In this document: piece by piece, positions 53,988 to 62,517 of the stretch
How positions within the stretch are numbered: the stretch's first letter is position 1
Layout: the number at the start of each line of letters is the position of its first letter
NCBI GenBank assembly: GCA_963747555.1
Contig: CAVVFZ010000034.1
Span: 248,001 to 312,000 of the forward strand
Origin: DUZB01 sp963747555
GTDB lineage: Bacteria; Desulfobacterota; DSM-4660; Desulfatiglandales; Desulfatiglandaceae
DNA length: 64,000 nucleotides
Reading direction: 5' to 3'
Notes under the pieces: generated by a model
What the model was told of the DNA's origin: nothing
Database searches by the model: none
Seen by the model: only the letters and a program-made list of their open reading frames with translations
Position numbers and translations under genes: made by a program

Positions 53988-54659
53988 ATGGAATCTGGAA
54001 GATTTAAGTTCCGAGGAAAAAATAAAAGGGGGCAATTCTTGGGCACCAAAGAACCAAAAAGCAAACTAAGAAAAAAGAGCGTATTTCGTGAATATGCAGA
54101 GGCGGCGGCCATTGCCGTCATACTGGCCCTCTTCATACGAACATTCGTGGTGCAAGCCTTTAAAATCCCTTCAGGGTCGATGGAGCCGACCCTGCTTGTG
54201 GGGGACCACATTCTGGTAAACAAATTCATCTATGGCATAAAGATCCCCTTTATCAACAAGACCCTGATCCCCATAAGCAATCCGAAGAGGAATGATGTGA
54301 TCGTCTTCATCTACCCGGTGGACAAGAGCAAGGATTTCATAAAGCGGGTTATCGGCCTTCCGGGTGACACGGTGGAGATGAAAGGGCATCAAATTTTTAT
54401 CAACGGCAAGCTCTTTAATGACACCCATGGCGTCTACACCAGCAATCCTTCTTCTGACAGGGCCCTGAATCCTGAAATCTCCAATTTCGGTCCGGTCACT
54501 GTTCCAGCCGGACATCTTTTTGTTATGGGGGACAATCGGGATCATAGCTACGACAGTCGGTTCTGGGGATTCGTGCCCCTCGATGCAGTAAAGGGAGAAG
54601 CCTTCATTATCTACTGGTCGTGGCCCCATTGGAAACGTTTTCTGCACGTCATTCATTGA
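53988..54659 (+). CDS. lepB: Signal peptidase I
   Basis: A 223-residue leader peptidase. A Lys/Arg-rich N-terminus precedes one membrane helix (AAAIAVILALFIRTFVVQAF). The catalytic Ser is in KIPSGSMEPTL, the Lys in DFIKRVIGLPGDTV, and the C-terminal box GDNRDHSYDSRFWGFVP is intact. It removes signal peptides from Sec and Tat substrates at the outer face of the inner membrane. The start at 53988 lacks a clear ribosome-binding site, so a start some codons later is possible. It is flanked on both sides by related MITE-like elements. Confidence 0.95.
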   Translation: MESGRFKFRGKNKRGQFLGTKEPKSKLRKKSVFREYAEAAAIAVILALFIRTFVVQAFKIPSGSMEPTLLVGDHILVNKFIYGIKIPFINKTLIPISNPKRNDVIVFIYPVDKSKDFIKRVIGLPGDTVEMKGHQIFINGKLFNDTHGVYTSNPSSDRALNPEISNFGPVTVPAGHLFVMGDNRDHSYDSRFWGFVPLDAVKGEAFIIYWSWPHWKRFLHVIH

Positions 54660-54856
54660 CGTAAGGCCCCACCGAAAAGAGGTCCATCAGAACGAGAAGT
54701 CTATCCCATCCCATGCTCCGGCATGGGAACGACAAACGCAGGAAAAAGCCAAAAAAGGTTTTGCGATCTTCGCGCCTTGTAGATTCAGTTCACTATGAGG
54801 TTTCACACAAGGTCGCGTCGCCTGCGGTCATTTCAGAGCGCCTTCGAAATTCACCC

Positions 54857-55114
54857 CAGCAATTCCCGATATGGATTATCTACGATCTGAGGCCATGGGG
54901 TTCTGTTTCAAAACGGCGTCAATTATCTGCTTCAGACCTATTTTGCAAATGTTTCACCCCGTCTTATTGCACAGGACGACTCTCTTGCGAGTCGGTTTTC
55001 AACCAAATTTTGAAGATGTACCGCCGTGCTATAGAATGACCAAAGCGTTTTGGCGCCGCTTTGAAGCAGAATCCCATGGTCGGTTGTACGAAGAAGCCAT
55101 AATGAGAATTGCAG
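54857..55114. mobile_element. MITE-like element copy 2, reverse orientation, abutting the IS
   Basis: A 258-bp relative of copy 1 in the opposite direction. It starts CAGCAATTCCCGATATGG and ends GCCATAATGAGAATTGCAG; inner segments such as CCATGGGGTTCTGTTTCAAA and GCACGGCGGT (complement) match copy 1. Flanks are AATTCACCC (54848-54856) and AATTCGCCC (55115-55123), a nine-base target duplication with one difference. The IS begins right after the second flank. Confidence 0.82.
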
Positions 55115-55123
55115 AATTCGCCC

Positions 55124-56872
55124 CAGCAATTCTAATTTTGGCCTGAATACTAAGAGGCCTGTACGTTATTGGTTAACTCTGGATAGAAATCGATGTTATC
55201 AGTGGCCGCTAAAAGTTGATTTTCCGTAAAAAAAGGGCGTCTATATTCCGAATGAAAAAATCAGGTCTGTTTACATGCTCAATCAGAGAAAAGGGACACA
55301 TTAATCCGCCAAGTCATGGGGAATTAAAAATGTCACACCCAAAACAGTTCATCTTTAGCCTTTGTCTGGGAGCTCTAACTCTAGCCCCCGTGCCATGAAC
55401 GTCAGCATCACCTCCCAGCTGTTAAAGCAGATATAGCGGGTCAAAGCTCGGATGTCATCAAAGAAGGTTTTTCGAGTTGGCAGATCGTCTCGAATCAGTT
55501 TATATATTTCGTCAAACATCCCCAAGGCAGTATGAAAAAGAAATGCCAGGAGATTTAATGTCAGCAAGAAATTAGACAAATGTTTTTTACCATGGCCAAA
55601 ATTATGCTCAAGATGATACCCCTTGGTTTTTAATATGTTGTTGTTTTCATTTTCAATTTTCCAACGGGATCGGCCATCTTCCACGATCTGTTTGACATTG
55701 TCTTTTGATATGGTGAAATCAGTTGCAAATGCATTTTTGTATAACCGTTTGCCGCCAGCCGAAGTGATGGTCAGTTCGCACCAGTTAACCTCTATAGCAT
55801 CTTCACCATCACGTATAGGCACTTGGTTTACGAAACGATAGGTATAGGTATGATGGGTTTTACCTGTCCATCTTTTTTCCACCAAAGTTTTAACCCCATT
55901 TATTTTTTCAAGTCCTTCTATCCATTGATAAAGGGTTTTGTGCGAATCCGGTTTGCACACAAGGATGAAATGGAGTTGTTCGGCCAATATCAAGGTACAG
56001 ATCGGTTGTCGGCAATACAAATCATCGCCTAAAATGGTAATCCCGAGTTCTTTGTACATTGGTGCATACTGTGCTATCCAGCGTTTGGCTGCAGCATTTT
56101 CACAGTCCTGTTTACTGTGTCCGTCCTGAGGTGTAATAAACTCCGGGGGTAAAGAGATAACCCTGTTTTGGCCGGGAGCGACGAAAACGGGTGTAATTGC
56201 AGCGTGGGAATAGGTTGTGGTTCCGTTTTTATGTTCTTTGGTGCTGCAATTTTGGCAATGAATCTTATTGGAAGAAAAGAAATGTGTGCCGTCCAGTGCA
56301 CACAACAAGTTGTTACCGTATGAACGAAACGCATCCAAGTGCCCGGAATCCTTTATCCCATCAAAGATATAATGGTAGACCGGATACACTTCAGACGGTT
56401 CAACATCATCCATCAAATTTCGGATATGGTTGTCACAAGGGATTTGATCCATATCAAACAGGGTCTGGGCATTGCTTATGCCTTTATTTTTCAACATAGC
56501 TTTTTGAAATGATAGAAAAGAAGGGCTTTGGGTGAAAAAAACAGAAAATGCACCCAAGGCTGCATCTTCAATGCTGTAACGCGTATTTGTACCTATGCGT
56601 TTATCAGGAAAATTAGCCATTGCAGAACGAAGATAGCTGACCATGCTATCGAAATTGAGCTCTTGAGATTCAATATTGGGTTGTTTTGATCCGGGCATTC
56701 TTGCTTTTGATAATTAGAGGGTTGACTTACCCATCATCTATTATCATCAGCAAGATAAAATGTCCAGTAAAAAATTTAACAAATAATAACAATACCTTAT
56801 GTTGTTGACATAGAAAAACCAAAAAAGGAATACAATTTAAAAAAGAACATCAGGCCAAAATTAGAATTGCAG
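55124..56872 (-). mobile_element. Complete IS element with 9-bp target duplication
   Basis: A 1749-bp IS4-like element. Terminal inverted repeats run 23 bases with one mismatch (CAGCAATTCTAATTTTGGCC at left, complement of CTGCAATTCTAATTTTGGCC at right). Direct repeats AATTCGCCC flank it exactly (55115-55123 and 56873-56881). One transposase ORF lies on the minus strand. The left 200 bases (to 55354) are non-coding. The right end lies 18 bases upstream of the probable promoter of the oxidoreductase gene. Confidence 0.9.
55355..56698 (-). CDS. IS4-type DDE transposase
   Basis: A 447-residue intact transposase. The putative catalytic residues are Asp in LLCALDGTHFF, Asp in ILGDDLYCRQP, and Glu in RWKIENENNNILKTKGYHLE, followed by the IS4-style HNFGHGKKHLSNFL. 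This fits a DDE RNase-H fold with the YREK-like C-terminal box. The ORF is complete and undamaged, so the element may be active. Its 9-bp duplications agree with the IS4 superfamily. Group assignment within IS4/ISNCY is not certain. Confidence 0.88.
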   Translation of the reverse strand: MPGSKQPNIESQELNFDSMVSYLRSAMANFPDKRIGTNTRYSIEDAALGAFSVFFTQSPSFLSFQKAMLKNKGISNAQTLFDMDQIPCDNHIRNLMDDVEPSEVYPVYHYIFDGIKDSGHLDAFRSYGNNLLCALDGTHFFSSNKIHCQNCSTKEHKNGTTTYSHAAITPVFVAPGQNRVISLPPEFITPQDGHSKQDCENAAAKRWIAQYAPMYKELGITILGDDLYCRQPICTLILAEQLHFILVCKPDSHKTLYQWIEGLEKINGVKTLVEKRWTGKTHHTYTYRFVNQVPIRDGEDAIEVNWCELTITSAGGKRLYKNAFATDFTISKDNVKQIVEDGRSRWKIENENNNILKTKGYHLEHNFGHGKKHLSNFLLTLNLLAFLFHTALGMFDEIYKLIRDDLPTRKTFFDDIRALTRYICFNSWEVMLTFMARGLELELPDKG

Positions 56873-56889
56873 AATTCGCCCATAAATAC

Positions 56890-56918
56890 TTGACAACACA
56901 AATACATCATTTTAGTCT
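56890..56918 (+). promoter_or_regulatory. Probable promoter of the pyruvate oxidoreductase gene
   Basis: TTGACA (56890-56895), 17-base spacer, TAGTCT (56913-56918), leaving a leader of about 100 bases. The -10 is poor. It begins nine bases beyond the IS target duplication, so the IS inserted just short of it. Confidence 0.5.
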
Positions 56919-57024
56919 AATAAATTGGACTGATACAAATTTTCAGTATTTTTGCAGAATCCGAGAATGACGCTTTTTTCGTAAGATTTTAACCACAATG
57001 TTAGGATGAGAAAGGAAACGTTTT

Positions 57025-60000
57025 ATGGGAGCGACAACCAAGACGGTAGAAGGAAACGAGGCGGCGGCCCATGTGGCGTATGCCATGAGCGATGTGGCGG
57101 CCATATACCCTATTACGCCATCGAGCACCATGGGGGAATATGCCGATGAATGGGCCGCCCATGGAAGAAAAAACATCTTTGGACAGGTCCTGAAAGTGGT
57201 GGAAATGCAGTCTGAGGCAGGCGCAGCGGGCGCTGTTCACGGGGCCTTGTCGGGCGGGGCGCTGTGCACCACCTTTACAGCGTCTCAGGGTCTTCTGCTT
57301 ATGATTCCCAACATGTATAAGATTGCAGGTGAATTGATGCCCGGCGTTTTTCATGTATCCGCCAGGGCTATCGCTTCCCATGCCCTTTCCATATTCGGGG
57401 ATCATGGAGACATCAATGCCGTACGCCAGACCGGATTTTCCTTGCTGGCATCGGCCTCCGTGCAGGAAGCCATGGATCTGGCCCTCGTGGCCCATCTTGC
57501 ATCCATTCGCGCCAGCCTGCCTTTCATTCATTTTTTTGATGGTTTCAGGACCTCGTCGGAAATCCAGAAGATCGAATTCATCGATTACGACGACATGGGC
57601 AGGCTCGTTGATTTGGAGGCGATCGATCTGTTCCGAAGCAGGGCCATGAATCCGGAGCACCCTCAACTGCGGGGGACGGCCCAGAATCCAGACATCTTTT
57701 TCCAGAACAGGGAAGCCTCCAATCCCTTTTACAATCGCATTCCGGCCATCGTACAGGAAGAGATGGACAAAGTCGGCGACCTGGTGGGGCGTACCTACAA
57801 CCTTTTTGATTATGTAGGAGATCCGGAAGCGGACCGGGTGGTCATCTCCATGGCTTCGAGCTGTGACACCCTTGAGGAAACCGTAAATCATCTCAACAAA
57901 AACGGAGAACGGGTCGGCCTGTTGAAGGTTCGCCTCTATCATCCCTTTTCCACGGAGCATTTTCTCAGGGCCCTTCCCGCCACAACGGAAAAGATCGCCG
58001 TCTTGGAAAGAACCAAGGCGCCGGGCTCCCTTGGTGAGCCTCTGTACCAGGACGTATGCACCGTTTTCCATGAGAAAGGTGATTTTCAGGAAGTGGTGGG
58101 CGGCAGATACGGACTCGGAAGCAAGGACTTTACCCCATCCATGGCAAAGGCGGTCTTCGACAACCTGCGATCCAGGGGACCCAAGAACCATTTTACGGTG
58201 GGGATCGTGGATGATGTCACCTTCACTTCCCTGAAAGAAGCCGAAGAGTTCGATCCCACACCCGAAGGAACGGTGAGCTGCAAATTCTGGGGCCTGGGGG
58301 CTGACGGAACCGTAGGCGCCAACAAGAACGCCATTAAGATCATCGGTGAAAATACGGATATGTTCGCGCAGGCATACTTTGCCTACGATGCCAAAAAGTC
58401 CGGGGGCATTACCATGTCGCATCTGAGGTTTTCGCCCCACAGGATTCAGTCTCCCTACCTGCTGGAAAGGGCCGACTTCATCGCCTGTCACAACCCGGCT
58501 TTTGTGCACCAGTATGAAATCCTTGAGGGAATCAAAAAAGGCGGATCATTCCTGCTCAATTCCGACTGGAGCCTAAAGGAGCTGGAGAAAAATCTCCCCG
58601 ACCATATGAAAAGGACCATTGCGCAGAAAGATATCTCCTTCTACAACATTGATGCGCTGGCTATCGCCAAAAAGCTCGGGTTGGGCGCCCGGATCAACAT
58701 GATCATGCAGGCCGCCTTTTTTAAGATCGCCAATGTCATTCCGCCTGAAGAGGCCTTCGGCCTGATGAAAGAGGCTATCAAGAAGAGCTACGGAAAAAAG
58801 GGCGAAAAGATCGTCAAGATGAACGAGGATGCGGTGGATCAAGCCGTGGGCGCGCTCAAGAAGATCAAGGTTCCCAAATCCTGGGCGACGGCCGGACATG
58901 AAGCCTACATGGATAAAGACGAGCCGGAATTCGTGACCGATGTCATGCGGCCCATGCTTGCCCAGCAAGGGGACAAACTGCCGGTCAGCCTGATGCCGCC
59001 GGATGGCATTTTTCCTACCGCCACCACCCAGTACGAAAAGAGAGGCATCGCCGTCAACGTGCCCCAGTGGCTGCCGGAAAACTGTATTCAATGCAACCAG
59101 TGCGCCTTTGTCTGCCCCCATGCGGTGATCAGACCGGTGCTGGCGCGCGAGGAGGATCTGAAGAATGCGCCGAAGGATTTTGTGACGCTGGAAGCCAAGG
59201 GCAAAGAATTCAAGGACCTGCGTTTCCGGATACAGATCAGCCCGCTCGACTGTACCGGTTGTGGAAACTGCGCACAGGTGTGCCCTGCCAAGGAGAAGGC
59301 CCTGGTCATGAAACCCCTTGCTTCCCAGTCGGACGTCCAGGTCCCCAATCACCATTTTTCAACACATCTTCCAAGGATTGAAGATGTGGTCTCTCCCACC
59401 TCGGTGAAAGGCAGCCAGTTCAAACTGCCCTTGTTCGAGTTCTCAGGGGCCTGTCCCGGATGCGGCGAAACCCCCTATATAAAACTGGTCACCCAGTTGT
59501 ATGGAGACCGGATGATCATCGCAAACGCCACGGGATGCTCTTCCATTTATGGAGGATCGGCGCCTGTCTGCCCCTATACGGTGGATGAAAATGGGTATGG
59601 TCCAGCCTGGGCCAATTCCCTTTTCGAAGACAATGCGGAATATGGGCTCGGCATGGAGCTGGCAGTGAATCAGCGTCGGGCGGCGCTTGCCGATCTCATG
59701 CGGGAAGCCCTTGAAGGCAAGGTTTCCGCCCCCCTTAAAGAGGCCATGGAAGGGTGGCTCGCCAATATGGAGGATGGGGATCTGTCCAGGAAATTCGGGC
59801 AGGAATTGGCCGGACTGATTGAAGATGAGTTCATGAATTCGGACGTTGAGGTGGATACGCTGCTTCTGGAAATTCTCGATATGCGTGATTATCTCACCCG
59901 GAAGTCCATTTGGATCATCGGTGGAGACGGCTGGGCCTACGATATCGGTTTTGGAGGACTGGACCACGTAATCGCGTCCGGGCACGACGTCAATATTTTG

Positions 60001-60540
60001 GTGCTGGATACCGAAGTGTATTCCAACACGGGCGGACAATCCTCCAAGGCCACACCCACGGGGGCGGTTGCCAAATTTGCCGCCAGCGGCAAGCCCACCC
60101 GGAAAAAAGATCTGGGACGTATGGCCATGACGTATGGATATGTATACGTCGCTTCGGTGGCCATGGGCGCCAACAAGAACCAGCTCATGAAGGCCGTGGT
60201 GGAGGCCGAAAGCTACCGGGGGCCGTCCCTGATTATTTCCTATGCCCCTTGCATTAATCACGGGATCAACATGGGAATGAGCCAGGAAGAGGAAAAAAAG
60301 GCGGTGGAAGCCGGTTACTGGCCTCTTTACCGATACGATCCACGGCTGAAAGATGAAGGGAAGAATCCGTTCATCCTGGATTCCAAAGAGCCCACAGGCA
60401 ATTTCAAGGACTTTCTCATGGGCGAGGTACGTTACTCCAGCCTGACCAGGACGTTCCCGGAAAGTGCCGAAAAGCTTTTTGATACAGCCGAAAAAGAGAT
60501 GAAAGAACGCTACGAACTCTACAAACATATGGCCGAGTAG
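57025..60540 (+). CDS. nifJ: Pyruvate:ferredoxin (flavodoxin) oxidoreductase, single-chain
   Basis: A 1171-residue homodimeric-type PFOR that oxidises pyruvate plus CoA to acetyl-CoA, CO2 and reduced ferredoxin; reversible in acetyl-CoA fixing anaerobes. Domains: N-terminal pyruvate-binding domain (GNEAAAHVAYAMSDVAAIYP), CoA-binding domain (about 260-410), gamma/EKR region (about 420-650), two [4Fe-4S] clusters (CIQCNQCAFVCP about 687, CTGCGNCAQVCP about 742), and a TPP domain with CPGCGETPYIK and GDGWAYDIGFGG (about 967). Further cysteines in the TPP domain would hold the third cluster. It is a central metabolic enzyme and indicates an anaerobe. Large antisense ORFs here are shadows. Confidence 0.97.
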   Translation: MGATTKTVEGNEAAAHVAYAMSDVAAIYPITPSSTMGEYADEWAAHGRKNIFGQVLKVVEMQSEAGAAGAVHGALSGGALCTTFTASQGLLLMIPNMYKIAGELMPGVFHVSARAIASHALSIFGDHGDINAVRQTGFSLLASASVQEAMDLALVAHLASIRASLPFIHFFDGFRTSSEIQKIEFIDYDDMGRLVDLEAIDLFRSRAMNPEHPQLRGTAQNPDIFFQNREASNPFYNRIPAIVQEEMDKVGDLVGRTYNLFDYVGDPEADRVVISMASSCDTLEETVNHLNKNGERVGLLKVRLYHPFSTEHFLRALPATTEKIAVLERTKAPGSLGEPLYQDVCTVFHEKGDFQEVVGGRYGLGSKDFTPSMAKAVFDNLRSRGPKNHFTVGIVDDVTFTSLKEAEEFDPTPEGTVSCKFWGLGADGTVGANKNAIKIIGENTDMFAQAYFAYDAKKSGGITMSHLRFSPHRIQSPYLLERADFIACHNPAFVHQYEILEGIKKGGSFLLNSDWSLKELEKNLPDHMKRTIAQKDISFYNIDALAIAKKLGLGARINMIMQAAFFKIANVIPPEEAFGLMKEAIKKSYGKKGEKIVKMNEDAVDQAVGALKKIKVPKSWATAGHEAYMDKDEPEFVTDVMRPMLAQQGDKLPVSLMPPDGIFPTATTQYEKRGIAVNVPQWLPENCIQCNQCAFVCPHAVIRPVLAREEDLKNAPKDFVTLEAKGKEFKDLRFRIQISPLDCTGCGNCAQVCPAKEKALVMKPLASQSDVQVPNHHFSTHLPRIEDVVSPTSVKGSQFKLPLFEFSGACPGCGETPYIKLVTQLYGDRMIIANATGCSSIYGGSAPVCPYTVDENGYGPAWANSLFEDNAEYGLGMELAVNQRRAALADLMREALEGKVSAPLKEAMEGWLANMEDGDLSRKFGQELAGLIEDEFMNSDVEVDTLLLEILDMRDYLTRKSIWIIGGDGWAYDIGFGGLDHVIASGHDVNILVLDTEVYSNTGGQSSKATPTGAVAKFAASGKPTRKKDLGRMAMTYGYVYVASVAMGANKNQLMKAVVEAESYRGPSLIISYAPCINHGINMGMSQEEEKKAVEAGYWPLYRYDPRLKDEGKNPFILDSKEPTGNFKDFLMGEVRYSSLTRTFPESAEKLFDTAEKEMKERYELYKHMAE

Positions 60541-60570
60541 AAAGAATAATTTTCAACTCCGTCAACAACC

Positions 60571-60598
60571 CCGGGCAGGGCCCTGCGGCCCCGCCCGG
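60571..60598 (+). terminator. Hairpin after the pyruvate oxidoreductase gene
   Basis: A 12-pair G+C-rich stem (CCGGGC-A-GGGCC with GGCCC-C-GCCCGG, one mismatch) and a CTGC loop, 30 bases past the stop. The following ATCTTTCTTT is only partly T-rich, so termination may be weak. Confidence 0.55.
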
Positions 60599-60625
60599 AT
60601 CTTTCTTTGAGAATAGGGAGATGGC

Positions 60626-61258
60626 ATGGAATTGGATCGACCGTTGGTCCTGGCCACAAAGAATAAGGGAAAGATTGCCGAATTCAGAGAGCTCTTCAAG
60701 GGGATGTCGGTACCCCTGAAGTCTCTGGATGATTTCGGACCGATCCCCGAGGTGGTGGAAGATGGCGAAACATTTGAAGACAATGCCGTGAAAAAAGCTC
60801 ATTTCACGGCGAGGGTCCTTGGATTTCCGGCAATTGCCGATGATTCGGGCCTTGTTGTGGAGGCCTTGGGGGGCCGTCCCGGAGTCCGTTCTTCACGGTT
60901 TGCCGGAGAGGGCGCCACCGATTTGGATAACAATCGCAAACTCCTTAAGGATATGGAAGGGGTCAGCAACAGGGAAGCCTATTTTCTCTGCGTCCTTGCC
61001 GTTGCGGTTCCACGTGGCCCCGCTCTCATATATGAGGGAAAATGCCACGGCATCATAACCCACGATATGAGGGGCAACCAGGGATTCGGATATGATCCTC
61101 TTTTTTACCATCCCCCATCGGGGAAGACTTTTGCCGAGATGCCTTCAGAAGAAAAGAACCGTCTGAGTCATCGAGGAAAGGCCATGCTGGAACTGAAAGG
61201 AGAAGCGAAAAAAGTTCTCATCTGGCTAAGGCAGCGTCTAAAGGAAGAAACCTTTTGA
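60626..61258 (+). CDS. rdgB: XTP/dITP diphosphatase (RdgB/HAM1 family)
   Basis: A 210-residue house-cleaning enzyme that hydrolyses dITP, XTP and related non-canonical purine triphosphates. Motifs: LVLATKNKGKIAEFRELFKG, FPAIADDSGLVVEALGGRPG, SSRFAGEGATD, and GNQGFGYDPLFYHPPSGKTF. Start is ATG 60626 after AATAGGGAGATGGC. It follows the oxidoreductase gene by 85 bases with a hairpin between. Confidence 0.95.
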   Translation: MELDRPLVLATKNKGKIAEFRELFKGMSVPLKSLDDFGPIPEVVEDGETFEDNAVKKAHFTARVLGFPAIADDSGLVVEALGGRPGVRSSRFAGEGATDLDNNRKLLKDMEGVSNREAYFLCVLAVAVPRGPALIYEGKCHGIITHDMRGNQGFGYDPLFYHPPSGKTFAEMPSEEKNRLSHRGKAMLELKGEAKKVLIWLRQRLKEETF

Positions 61259-61383
61259 TTTCATGTAAGAAATCCGCCTAACAGTCAAATGGGTGTAAAG
61301 GGGGCATACTTTTTTTGTCACCTTTTTTTAAAATCCGGCTCTTTAATGGCAGGAGAAGCGGAAATGACGGACAGGGTGGGTAT

Positions 61384-61411
61384 TTGACAAACATTTTTTC
61401 ATGCCTATCAT
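61384..61411 (+). promoter_or_regulatory. Promoter of the HesB-like selenoprotein gene
   Basis: TTGACA (61384-61389), 16-base spacer, TATCAT (61406-61411), 40 bases before the ATG. A near-consensus sigma-70 promoter, so the gene is transcribed on its own. Confidence 0.7.
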
Positions 61412-61451
61412 AAAATTGAAGGAACAAAGAATACTATTCAGGGAGGATAAT

Positions 61452-61775
61452 ATGTTAGAAATTACTGAAAAAGCCAGTGAGATGATCAAGGATTTTCTGA
61501 AAGATCGGGATGAGATTCCAGCCATCCGGATCATGCTTTCACAAGGTGGCTGATCCGGGCCCTCTTTGGGCATGGCTCTGGATGAGTCAAGAAAAGACGA
61601 TGAGATTTTTGACGACAGGGGTCTTACCTATGTAATCGAAAAATCCCTATATGAAAATGTGAAACCCATTCGCGTGGATTACGTTACCAGCGCCATGGGA
61701 GCCGGTTTCAATATTGCTTCGAGCATGCCGACCGGCGCTTCATGTGGCAGCAGCGGCGGATCCTGCAGCTGCTAA
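61452..61775 (+). CDS. HesB/IscA-like selenoprotein with in-frame UGA (Sec34)
   Basis: A 107-residue protein when TGA 61551-61553 is read as selenocysteine. Before it: MLEITEKASEMIKDFLKDRD and IRIMLSQGG. After it, in the same frame: SGPSLGMALDESRKDDEIFD, through to CGSSGGSCSC and TAA at 61775. In ordinary IscA/HesB proteins the same place holds Cys in GGCSG, so the residue replaced is the first cluster ligand. HesB-like selenoproteins of this form are known from deltaproteobacteria. ATG 61452 follows GGGAGGATAAT, and the gene has its own promoter and terminator. Iron-sulfur handling or redox is the likely role. The Cys-rich tail differs from the CGCG of IscA. Confidence 0.85.
61551..61582 (+). 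promoter_or_regulatory. Candidate bacterial SECIS element
   Basis: Immediately after the UGA, TCCGGG (61554-61559) pairs with TCTGGA (61577-61582), extended by CC/GG with one bulged C, leaving a 12-base apical loop that contains GGG. This resembles bacterial SECIS hairpins that recruit SelB. Based on hand folding only. Confidence 0.55.
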
Positions 61776-61794
61776 TTTTCTAAAAGGCATACAA

Positions 61795-61858
61795 ATCATC
61801 ACCCTCTCAGGAAGAAGTGCGAAGGTCAACTTCCATGACGAGGGTGGTGATTTTTTTT
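61795..61858 (+). terminator. Intrinsic terminator of the selenoprotein gene
   Basis: A 12-base-pair stem (ATCATCACCCTC 61795-61806 with GAGGGTGGTGAT 61840-61851, one G-U), a loop that can itself fold (GGAAG/CTTCC), and eight T (61851-61858). Confidence 0.85.
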
Positions 61859-61863
61859 ATCCT

Positions 61864-62298
61864 TCAGAAAGCCCCTAATTGGCAGTGGGAGATTTTTATC
61901 CCAAGCTTTTCACAGGCTGAAGATACCTCCATTTTTCTCAATCCAAAAGCCTCGGCAATATCCCATGCCACAGAACAGGCGAGACGGTTGTCGGAAAGAG
62001 AGTCCTGAATTTTTTTCCGCAGATTTTCCGGAACCACTTCGGCCGCTTTCACGATGCGTTTCCGGGGGGTATAGCCAAAAAGGCCAAGTTGACATTTGCT
62101 CAAGCGCAGTTCAAGAAGGTCCGCGGCCACACCAACTTCGGATGCCTCCCGTCCTGTCTCCGACACGATCTTAAAGGCGACTGCACAGGGGATCTGTCCG
62201 TCTTCCGCCTCCTTTTTCAAGGCATCCGCTACCAAGGGATCAATGTTTGTGCTCTCATCATGTTTTTCTTTGAAGTGACCTTTGTCTTCTTTCGTCAT
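61864..62298 (-). CDS. Small protein with two duplicated cysteine modules
   Basis: A 144-residue cytoplasmic protein made of two similar halves. Each has (I/L)xC-(A/S)-VA(F/W)-x-I then a helix and S-x-CQLGxF. The paired cysteines are C38/C69 and C108/C139, both exactly 31 residues apart, with an extra C129 in the second half. The pattern suggests an internal duplication forming a metal or cluster site, or a thiol-based sensor; this is inference. I recognise no named family. RBS AGGAG is eight bases before ATG 62298. The gene faces the HesB-like selenoprotein gene tail-to-tail, and yggS is divergent. Confidence 0.8.
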   Translation of the reverse strand: MTKEDKGHFKEKHDESTNIDPLVADALKKEAEDGQIPCAVAFKIVSETGREASEVGVAADLLELRLSKCQLGLFGYTPRKRIVKAAEVVPENLRKKIQDSLSDNRLACSVAWDIAEAFGLRKMEVSSACEKLGIKISHCQLGAF

Positions 62299-62517
62299 GA
62301 TTTTGTCTCCTGCAAATATTTAAGTGCTTGATTTTGAATCCAGCGTAACATAAAAATCGGGACATGGACAAGAGATGTGAATGACGTGAACCAAAAGAAT
62401 CCTCCATGCCTCTGCGCCGAGAAGGATTCAGGTCTCGGTGAGCATCGACTGATCTGACTTATAGAAAGCAGGACACAAAAACCGGAAGGCCCTTTTCGCC
62501 GGTGAAAGGTGGAAATT

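Noticed and set aside
55216..55398. 60-residue plus-strand ORF at the left end of the IS
   Set aside because: No ribosome-binding site or homology sense; it overlaps the transposase 3' end on the other strand.
57001..60528. Long minus-strand ORFs (502 and 361 residues) opposite the pyruvate oxidoreductase gene
   Set aside because: They are antisense to a complete, well-conserved enzyme, and their translations show no family resemblance. They are codon-bias shadows.
61566..61775. Separate gene starting after the UGA of the HesB-like ORF
   Set aside because: It lacks the N-terminal half of the fold and an RBS. Continuous homology across the UGA supports one selenoprotein instead.
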